This document shows, one piece after another, positions 7,065 through 12,481 of a stretch of DNA of 64,000 nt. Every line of letters starts with the position of its first letter. Positions within the stretch are counted from its first letter, which is position 1. The stretch lies in contig NZ_CP011112.1 in the NCBI RefSeq assembly GCF_001190945.1, forward strand, positions 1,488,001-1,552,000, given 5' to 3'. The notes beneath the pieces were generated by a model that saw only the letters and a list, made by a program, of their open reading frames with translations, did no database searches and was not told the DNA's origin. The position numbers and the translations under genes are program-made. The DNA comes from Luteipulveratus mongoliensis (GTDB lineage: Bacteria > Actinomycetota > Actinomycetes > Actinomycetales > Dermatophilaceae).

Positions 7065-7667
7065 ATGGTGACGACCAAGGCGACGGTGGGCGAGCTGACC
7101 GTACGACCGCTCAGCGCGGACACGTGGGACGCCTTTGCGGATCTCGCGGAGCGGCACAACGGGGTGTGGGGCGGCTGCTGGTGCACGTTCTTCCACACCT
7201 TCGAGGCGGAGAAGACGCACACCGTTGAGGGCAACCGCGCCCTCAAGGAGCAGCTGGTCCGCGAGGGCCGTTCGCATGCGGCGCTCGTCTTCGACGGCGA
7301 GGTCGCGGTGGGCTGGTGCGAGTACGGTCCGCCCGCCGAGCTGCCGAACATCAACCACCGCAAGCAGTACGAGAAGGGCGTCGACCAGCCGCCCGACTAC
7401 CGGGTGACATGCTTCTTCGTCGACAAGCACTACCGACGGAACGGCGTCTCGCGGACGGCGCTGACCGGCGCGCTGGACCTGATCGCCGAGGCGGGTGGGG
7501 GAGTCGTCGAGGCGTACCCGCAGGACACGGGCGGCAAGAAGATCACCGCGTCGTTTCTCTACAGCGTGACCCGCAGCATGTTCGAGCAGGCGGGCTTCAC
7601 CTACTCGCGGCCCAAGGGCAAGAACCACTGCGTCATGACCAAGATCGTGACTCCGCTGGTCGAGTAG
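7065..7667 (+). CDS. GNAT-like N-acetyltransferase family protein
   Basis: A 200-residue protein with a GNAT-like core: strand 'AALVFDGEVAVGWCEYG', then 'YRVTCFFVDKHYRRNGVSRTAL' as the acetyl-CoA loop region and 'GGGVVEAYP'. The N-terminal 'GGCWCTFFHTF' is characteristic of a common uncharacterised actinobacterial acetyltransferase subgroup. The substrate is unknown. Its last codons and TAG stop are contributed by a short interspersed repeat (7657-7698), so the original C-terminus may have differed. Predicted leaderless. Confidence 0.75.
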   Translation: MVTTKATVGELTVRPLSADTWDAFADLAERHNGVWGGCWCTFFHTFEAEKTHTVEGNRALKEQLVREGRSHAALVFDGEVAVGWCEYGPPAELPNINHRKQYEKGVDQPPDYRVTCFFVDKHYRRNGVSRTALTGALDLIAEAGGGVVEAYPQDTGGKKITASFLYSVTRSMFEQAGFTYSRPKGKNHCVMTKIVTPLVE

Positions 7668-7698
7668 GCGAGCCCCAAGGGCGAGCCGTATCGAGACC
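7657..7698 (+). repeat. Interspersed repeat, copy A (ends TGGTCGAGTAG ... CGTATCGAGACC)
   Basis: A 42-nt element. Its ends TGGTCGAGTAG and CGTATCGAGACC recur at 14593-14633 and 31758-31799. The ends are imperfect inverts of each other (GGTC-GAGTA against GGTCTCGATAC), and the middle is more variable. The TAG of this copy is the stop codon of the acetyltransferase gene. Confidence 0.7.
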
Positions 7699-7705
7699 TC
7701 CGGCC

Positions 7706-7711
7706 TACGCT
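7706..7711 (+). promoter_or_regulatory. -10 box (TACGCT), leaderless start
   Basis: TACGCT ends 6 bases before the GTG at 7718 and decides that start over the next two in-frame GTG codons. Confidence 0.55.
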
Positions 7712-7717
7712 GACGTC

Positions 7718-8386
7718 GTGGTGGTGCGCTACGAGGCACGCGGCTCCGATCACACGCTCGTCGACAGCGTGATGGTCGGTGAGATCGACGCGTCCGTCCT
7801 CGTGCAACGTCCGGCCGAACCCCGTTGGCACCTGGTCGTTCTCGACGGTCCGGGCCCGGCGCGCGTCGTGCTCGCCGGACCGAAGTCGACGTCCGACTCG
7901 TTCGTCGTCCCGGGCGACGTACGCGGCACCTGGGTCCAGCTGCGACTAGGCACCTATCTGGCCGGTGCCCGGATGAGTGACCTCGTCGATGCTGAGCTGA
8001 CCCTCGCCGAAGCCGGCCGACGGACTTTCGACCTGCGCGGGTCGTCAGTCGAGATCCACGAAGACGACGACGCGGAGGCGATGGTCGAAAAGCTAGTGCT
8101 GGATGGGGTTCTCGCGTTCGACCCCCTGGTAGGCCGCGTACTGGCGGGGACGACGACGAGCGTGCCGGAGCGTACGGCACGGCACCGGTTGCGTACGGCC
8201 ACCGGCCAGTCGCGTGAGCAGATCCGCCAGATCGAGCGGGCCAAGCACGCAGCCTCGCTGATCACCACCGGGATGCCGCTCGCGGTCGTCGCCGCCGAGG
8301 CGGGCTACACCGACCAGCCGCACCTGACGCGCTCGGTGAAGCGCTGGCTCGGCCGCACCCCCGGACAGCTGCGCGCGGACGCCTGA
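7718..8386 (+). CDS. AraC-type helix-turn-helix protein
   Basis: A 222-residue cytoplasmic regulator. The N-terminal ~135 residues form a ligand-sensing-like domain of the short AraC type ('RWHLVVLDGPGPARVVLAGP'). The C-terminal third holds the double helix-turn-helix: 'QIRQIERAKHAASLITTG' and 'LAVVAAEAGYTDQPHLTRSV', ending 'RWLGRTPGQLRADA'. Targets are unknown. The dihydrofolate-reductase-like gene 125 bases downstream is a possible target. Predicted leaderless GTG start. Confidence 0.78.
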   Translation: MVVRYEARGSDHTLVDSVMVGEIDASVLVQRPAEPRWHLVVLDGPGPARVVLAGPKSTSDSFVVPGDVRGTWVQLRLGTYLAGARMSDLVDAELTLAEAGRRTFDLRGSSVEIHEDDDAEAMVEKLVLDGVLAFDPLVGRVLAGTTTSVPERTARHRLRTATGQSREQIRQIERAKHAASLITTGMPLAVVAAEAGYTDQPHLTRSVKRWLGRTPGQLRADA

Positions 8387-8511
8387 GGATGACCGCCTGA
8401 GCGCAGCCGCGTGAGGGTTGCCGTCTCGTACAAGACCGCGCGCCACCGCCCCTCATAACGTTCTTCTCAGGCAGCCGCACCACACGAGCGGCACGGACAA
8501 GGGAGCACAAC

Positions 8512-9087
8512 ATGAGCACGGTCAGCGCAGGTTTCTCGGTGTCACTCGACGGGTTCGTTGCCGACGAGAAGGACGACATCAGCGCGCTCTACGGATGGAT
8601 GGTCGGTGCGGTCCAGCAGGACACCGAGCTCGACGACATGGAGTACACCGACCAGGGCAAGGACGCCAACGAGGCGCGGTCGGCGGCGTTCGGCGCCATC
8701 GTGAGCGGCCGTCGTACGTTCGACCTGGCCAAGGGCTGGGGCGGCCAGCACCCGCTCGGGGTGCCGGTCGTCATCCTGACCCATGAGGTGCCGACCGAGT
8801 GGGCCAATGACGGCAAGCCGTTCACGTTCGTCACCGGCGGCGTGGCGGAGGCCGTCGCGAAGGCCAAGGAGATCGCGGGTGACGACACCGTCGCCGTCTG
8901 TGGGCCCGATGTCATGCGGCAGTGCTTGGAGGAGGGCCTGCTCGACGAGATCGGCGTGGATCTGGTGCCGACCCTGCTCGGCAAGGGCGTCCCGTTCTTC
9001 GCCGGCGAGGGGCCGGTGCAGCTCGAGAAGGTGTCGGCCGACGACGCCGACGGCGTCACCCACCTGCGCTACCGCGTGGTGCGCTGA
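8512..9087 (+). CDS. Dihydrofolate reductase / RibD C-terminal family protein
   Basis: A 191-residue NADPH-binding oxidoreductase of the RibD_C/DHFR-like fold. Motifs: 'SVSLDGFVADEKDD' at the N-terminus, 'IVSGRRTFDLAKGWGG', 'VVILTHEVP' and 'AVCGPDVMRQCLEEGLLDEI'. The family contains many uncharacterised stand-alone reductases next to regulators; it is not the housekeeping folate enzyme. The start is ATG after CAAGGGAGCACAAC, with AAGGGAG as the ribosome site. A 12-bp hairpin follows the stop. Confidence 0.85.
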   Translation: MSTVSAGFSVSLDGFVADEKDDISALYGWMVGAVQQDTELDDMEYTDQGKDANEARSAAFGAIVSGRRTFDLAKGWGGQHPLGVPVVILTHEVPTEWANDGKPFTFVTGGVAEAVAKAKEIAGDDTVAVCGPDVMRQCLEEGLLDEIGVDLVPTLLGKGVPFFAGEGPVQLEKVSADDADGVTHLRYRVVR

Positions 9088-9103
9088 CGCTTGACCTACG
9101 TCA

Positions 9104-9148
9104 CGCAACCGCGGCTGGTGCCTCGCAGGCTCACCGGCCGCGGTTGCG
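9104..9148. terminator. Hairpin between convergent genes
   Basis: CGCAACCGCGGC (9104-9115) pairs perfectly with GCCGCGGTTGCG (9137-9148), extended inside by GGTG/CACC. The right arm lies within the last codons of the minus-strand gene. No U-tract. Confidence 0.6.
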
Positions 9149-9352
9149 GGGGCTCTTGAAGAGCCGCTCGTTGCCCCGCTTGTAGTTGCCGGTGACGCGG
9201 GCCATCAGCTCCTGAGCGTCACCGGACTCGACATCCTCGAGGAAGTCCGCGGCCCGCCGACCCCGCAACGTCGTCGCGCGACGACCGTGGTGGAAGATCA
9301 CGACCTCGTCGCCCTGTACGACGTACTCGAAGCCCTCCGGCCGACCGGCCAT
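9131..9352 (-). CDS. Conserved small actinobacterial protein
   Basis: A 73-residue basic protein of unknown function. The sequence 'GDEVVIFHHGRRATTLRGRRA' followed by 'AQELMARVTGNYKRGNER' is a pattern I recognise from short conserved actinobacterial hypotheticals. No transmembrane segment or signal peptide. Only 3 bases separate it from the upstream VOC protein gene, so the two are probably one operon. Confidence 0.75.
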   Translation of the reverse strand: MAGRPEGFEYVVQGDEVVIFHHGRRATTLRGRRAADFLEDVESGDAQELMARVTGNYKRGNERLFKSPRNRGR

Positions 9353-9355
9353 GGC

Positions 9356-9730
9356 TCAGCCCTCGCGCTCGGCGGCGCTGCGCTCGATGCAGAACTCGTT
9401 GCCTTCCGGGTCAGCCATGACGACCCAGCCACGCCCGTCCGGACGGCGCTGGTCATCGAGCTGGGTGGCGCCGAGCCCCTTGACCCGCTCGACCTCCTCG
9501 TCGCGGCGCAGGCCGGGCTGCAGGTCCAGGTGCACGCGGTTCTTGATCGTCTTGGCCTCGGGGACCTGGATGAACAGCAGCGTCGGCCCGCCCTCGACGC
9601 GCACGATCGACTCGGGATCGCCCGGCTGGTCCTCCGGGTCCATCGATACCTCGAACACGGCGCACCAGAACTTGGCCTGCTCGTAGGTGTCGTGGCAGTC
9701 GAACGAAACGTGATTCACAGCAGTCTTCAT
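9356..9730 (-). CDS. VOC-family (glyoxalase-like) protein
   Basis: A 124-residue vicinal-oxygen-chelate fold protein: 'NHVSFDCHDTYEQAKFWCAVF' at the N-terminus, 'RVHLDLQPGLRRDEEVERV' in the middle and 'GWVVMADPEGNEFCIER' at the C-terminus, the last being the hallmark of the glyoxalase_6 subgroup. His and Glu residues at the metal positions are present. Reaction unknown. The ATG at 9730 is chosen because homology starts there; the frame remains open into non-coding sequence upstream. Confidence 0.85.
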   Translation of the reverse strand: MKTAVNHVSFDCHDTYEQAKFWCAVFEVSMDPEDQPGDPESIVRVEGGPTLLFIQVPEAKTIKNRVHLDLQPGLRRDEEVERVKGLGATQLDDQRRPDGRGWVVMADPEGNEFCIERSAAEREG

Positions 9731-9797
9731 GCCGCTGACCCTGGCGCGTACGTCGTCCGCCCGCCACCTCTTTAGCTGCAGTGCCGCGTCCGGCCGT

Positions 9798-9850
9798 CGT
9801 TGTCCACACGCGGTGGACAACGCTGTGGATAAGGGAGGGGGTGTGGAAAA
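9798..9850. promoter_or_regulatory. Cluster of four DnaA-box-like 9-mers
   Basis: Within 53 bases: TTGTCCACA (9800-9808, plus strand), GGTGGACAA (9812-9820, minus, one mismatch), TGTGGATAA (9824-9832, minus; inverse of the classic TTATCCACA) and TGTGGAAAA (9842-9850, minus). The first two form a 10-bp perfect invert CGTTGTCCAC/GTGGACAACG with a 5-base spacer. There is no dnaA or dnaN nearby, so this is not oriC as usually arranged. Confidence 0.65.
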
Positions 9851-9909
9851 CGTTGTGGCGCAACGGTTTTCGGCCCGCTTGTCGATGTCGGGCTGTCGGT
9901 ACGTGTCGC

Positions 9910-9915
9910 TACGTT
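9910..9915 (+). promoter_or_regulatory. -10 box (TACGTT), leaderless start
   Basis: TACGTT ends 7 bases before the ATG at 9923. The DnaA-box cluster lies about 60-110 bases upstream of this promoter. Confidence 0.55.
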
Positions 9916-9922
9916 GTTTGGC

Positions 9923-11251
9923 ATGGCCGTTCAACCCACCGATCAGGAGCCGTCCGCCGGGCGGCTCCTGCAGGCTGCCCGGTCGGCGGTCGAGGCGCTG
10001 TCCGAGATCGATGGAGCGCCGCTCTGGCCGGCGGCCGGTGCGCAGGTCGAGGAGCTGCTGCAGCTGATCGGCCAGGCGCGTGCGGCGGTCGATCGCGTGG
10101 AGGTCGCGCTCGTGCGGGAGGGCAAGGATCGCGGTTTGCACCGCGAGCAGGGCTTCGGCGTCGTGGACTGGGTACGCCTGGTGCAGGGTCGCGCCGGACT
10201 GTCGCCTGATCCGGCGCACGTCGCGCGGTTGAATCGCGTTGCCGACACTGCGGTTCGGCCCGCGGCTCGCGCAGTATGGGAGCGGTTCGCTGCCGGTTCA
10301 TTGCCGCTGGGCAAGGCGGACCGGCTGGCGAGGTTCGAGGCCGACGTATCGCCGGTGGCGGGTTCGGGGGAGGTGGCCGAGAGCCTGGACATCCTCCTCG
10401 GCGCGGCCGAGGAGACACCTCAGCAGGCCGGCCTGACTCCACGAGAGCTGCAGATTGCCATCCGTCGCGCGGGCCTGCTGCTCAAGCCCGAGCGGGATCT
10501 GGTCGCGGAGCAGGATGCGGCGCGACGGGGTCGGGCGCTCTACAAGCAGCCCGGTCCGGCCGGGTTGAGTGCCTATCGGGTGCTGCTCGACCCCGAAGGT
10601 GCAGCTGTTGTCGACGCCGCTATCGCTGCCCTCTCGACACCCATTCCAGGTGAAGGTGGCGAGCCTGATCCGCGGTCGGTGGCGACACGTCGAGCGGATG
10701 CGTTGATCGAGGTCGTGCGGCGTGGAGTCTCATCTCCGGGTGAGCAGCCCAAGGCGGCCAAGGCCCAGATGGTGGTGACAATCCCCTTGGCGCAGCTGAT
10801 CGAAGAGCTCGCGGGGGCGGGCCCGAGCGCAACGGGTCCGGGTCGTTGCTCGAGTTTCGGCGCGAGTGGTGCGGGCATCACGGCGACTGGCGAGGTCCTG
10901 GCCGCCGATGTCGTACGCCGGATGGCCTGCGATGCAGGCATCATCCCGATGGTCCTCGGTTCAGCCGGTGAGGTGCTCGATGTCGGGCGCGAGGAGCGCT
11001 TGTTCACACCCGCCCAGCGCAGGGCGCTCTGGCAACGGGACGGAGGCTGCACGTTCCCGGGCTGCACGATTCCGCCGCAGTGGTGCGATGCCCACCATGT
11101 CGTCTGGTGGTCCCGAGGCGGCTCGACCAGCCTCGACAATGCCGCGTTGCTCTGCCAGCGACACCACACGCTCGTGCACCGACGCGACCTGAGCGCCACG
11201 GTGACCGGGACGCAGGTTGTCTGGCAGATCGGTGTCACGGGCCACACCTGA
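9923..11251 (+). CDS. DUF222 / HNH endonuclease-domain protein (REP13E12 type)
   Basis: A 442-residue protein of the DUF222-HNH family, which is often present in many copies in actinobacterial genomes and relates to the mycobacterial REP13E12 proteins. The N-terminal DUF222 is helical ('VEVALVREGKDRGLHREQG', 'GKADRLARFEADVSPVAG'). The C-terminal HNH nuclease domain reads 'RDGGCTFPGCTIPPQWCDAH', then 'HVVWWSRGGSTSLDNAALLC' and 'QRHHTLVH', with zinc-ligand cysteines and the HH catalytic pair intact. Cellular role unproven. ATG at 9923 chosen from the -10 spacing. A 7-bp GC hairpin follows. Confidence 0.88.
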   Translation: MAVQPTDQEPSAGRLLQAARSAVEALSEIDGAPLWPAAGAQVEELLQLIGQARAAVDRVEVALVREGKDRGLHREQGFGVVDWVRLVQGRAGLSPDPAHVARLNRVADTAVRPAARAVWERFAAGSLPLGKADRLARFEADVSPVAGSGEVAESLDILLGAAEETPQQAGLTPRELQIAIRRAGLLLKPERDLVAEQDAARRGRALYKQPGPAGLSAYRVLLDPEGAAVVDAAIAALSTPIPGEGGEPDPRSVATRRADALIEVVRRGVSSPGEQPKAAKAQMVVTIPLAQLIEELAGAGPSATGPGRCSSFGASGAGITATGEVLAADVVRRMACDAGIIPMVLGSAGEVLDVGREERLFTPAQRRALWQRDGGCTFPGCTIPPQWCDAHHVVWWSRGGSTSLDNAALLCQRHHTLVHRRDLSATVTGTQVVWQIGVTGHT

Positions 11252-11266
11252 TGTCCCCGCCTCGCA

Positions 11267-11286
11267 GCCCGCCAGTGACGGCGGGC
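11267..11286. terminator. GC hairpin after HNH gene
   Basis: GCCCGCC AGTGAC GGCGGGC, 7-bp perfect stem with a 6-base loop, 15 bases after the HNH stop, in a convergent gap. No U-tract. Confidence 0.6.
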
Positions 11287-11390
11287 TCGTCGGCATGCCA
11301 CGCGCGCCAGCTGCATAGCGGTGCCGCGCCAGGTGAGCCCTGGTCGGTGACGCCTGCCGAACGCCACACGCGCGGCGGTGGAGCCCACGG

Positions 11391-11849
11391 TCACGCGCGG
11401 TTCAAGTCCGGCCCATCCTCGGCGGTGCGTGCCAGTGTCGCGGCGAGCGCGTCCCGGATATCCACCGCTACGCCGGCCTCGCGCAGCCGGTCCGACCATG
11501 CGGCGTCGATCGCCGCGACCCTCGCGCGCGCAGCCCGGATGGCCTTGTTCCCGCGTGGGGTGAGGACGACCAGCCGGGCCCGACGGTCGCTCGGGTCGGG
11601 CTCGCGATCGAGGTAGCCCAGGTCGACCAGCTTGCCCACAAGCTCACCCATCGCCTGATGGGTCATCCCGGCGCGCGCAGCCAGCGTGGTCAGGCGCGTG
11701 CCCTCGAGGTCGAGGTTGTAGAAGACCGGATGGTGCGCGGTCGTGATGTCCGCGTAGCCCGCGCCGTGCAGGTGCTCGATCAGCTCGTCGACGATGCGCC
11801 GGTCCAGCGCACGGAGCAGGACGACAAGCGGTGCGCGGGCATCGGCCAT
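11391..11849 (-). CDS. MarR-family transcriptional regulator
   Basis: A 152-residue winged-helix dimer-type repressor. The recognition region is 'TTLAARAGMTHQAMGELVGK' followed by the wing 'REPDPSDRRARLVVLTPRG', the MarR signature. Divergent from an ICMT-like methyltransferase gene; the 78-base gap has two matching palindromes that can bind it. Likely represses itself and the divergent gene and is released by an unknown ligand. Predicted leaderless (-10 TAGACT). Confidence 0.88.
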   Translation of the reverse strand: MADARAPLVVLLRALDRRIVDELIEHLHGAGYADITTAHHPVFYNLDLEGTRLTTLAARAGMTHQAMGELVGKLVDLGYLDREPDPSDRRARLVVLTPRGNKAIRAARARVAAIDAAWSDRLREAGVAVDIRDALAATLARTAEDGPDLNRA

Positions 11850-11855
11850 GCGCGA

Positions 11856-11861
11856 AGTCTA
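11856..11861 (-). promoter_or_regulatory. -10 box (TAGACT) of marR-like gene
   Basis: Read on the minus strand, TAGACT ends 6 bases before the ATG at 11849; the operator pair lies immediately upstream, at the -35 side. Confidence 0.55.
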
Positions 11862-11869
11862 GCCAGTGC

Positions 11870-11904
11870 GCAGGCTACCTGCGTAATATGTGCAGGTAAC
11901 CTGC
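11870..11904. promoter_or_regulatory. Paired palindromic operators, GCAGGnnACCTGC type
   Basis: GCAGGCTACCTGC (11870-11882) and GCAGGTAACCTGC (11892-11904) are near-identical palindromes 22 bases apart centre to centre, two helical turns. They fill the divergent promoter gap between the MarR-type gene and the methyltransferase gene, the expected place for MarR sites. Confidence 0.7.
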
Positions 11905-11927
11905 GCATATCGGGAGAGGATCACGCC

Positions 11928-12413
11928 ATGAGACGTCCGGCGGCCGTCGTAGGAAGTGCGGCCTTCTTCGTCCTCGCGCCGGGCACCGTCGCCGGTCTCG
12001 TCCCCTGGACGATCACGCGATGGTCGCTCGGCGGGACCTGGATCACCCAGCTGGCGGGCGGCGTACTGATCGTCCTTGGTCTGGTGCCTCTGGTGTCGGC
12101 CTTCGTGATGTTCGTCCGCGCGGGCGGCACCCCTGCACCCGTCGCCCCCACCGAACGGCTGGTGGTCAGCGGGTTCAACCGCTTCGTGCGCAACCCGATG
12201 TACGTCGGTGTGGTCGCGATCATCCTGGGCCAGGCGGTGCTGAGTGCCAGCGTCGGCGCCGTGGTGTGGGCGGTCGTGGTGTGGGCGGCGACCGAGCTGT
12301 TCGTCCGGACGTACGAGGAGCCCACGTTGACGGCGACGTTCGGTGCTGGGTACGACGCCTACCGCCGCCACGTGCGCCGCTGGCTCCCGCGCCTCACGCC
12401 CTGGCGCGGGTGA
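11928..12413 (+). CDS. Isoprenylcysteine carboxyl methyltransferase (ICMT/PEMT)-like membrane protein
   Basis: A 161-residue integral membrane methyltransferase-family protein with about four hydrophobic helices. The SAM-binding signature is present: 'FNRFVRNPMYVGVVAIILGQ' and, at the C-terminus, 'EEPTLTATFGAGYDAYRRHV'. In bacteria this family methylates lipids or small molecules, often unknown. The ATG follows the ribosome site GGAGAGGA (11912-11919). Divergent from the MarR-type regulator and probably controlled by it. Confidence 0.85.
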   Translation: MRRPAAVVGSAAFFVLAPGTVAGLVPWTITRWSLGGTWITQLAGGVLIVLGLVPLVSAFVMFVRAGGTPAPVAPTERLVVSGFNRFVRNPMYVGVVAIILGQAVLSASVGAVVWAVVVWAATELFVRTYEEPTLTATFGAGYDAYRRHVRRWLPRLTPWRG

Positions 12414-12481
12414 CGTACAGACGTTGCTGACCTCGCCCTTGCGCCACGATGCGGCGATCGTGGGCGAGGATGGAGCGCGAC

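Noticed and set aside
9798-9850. Chromosomal origin of replication
   Set aside because: DnaA-box-like sites are present, but there is no dnaA, dnaN, gyrase or rpmH gene and no AT-rich unwinding element nearby, so I call it a DnaA-site cluster only.
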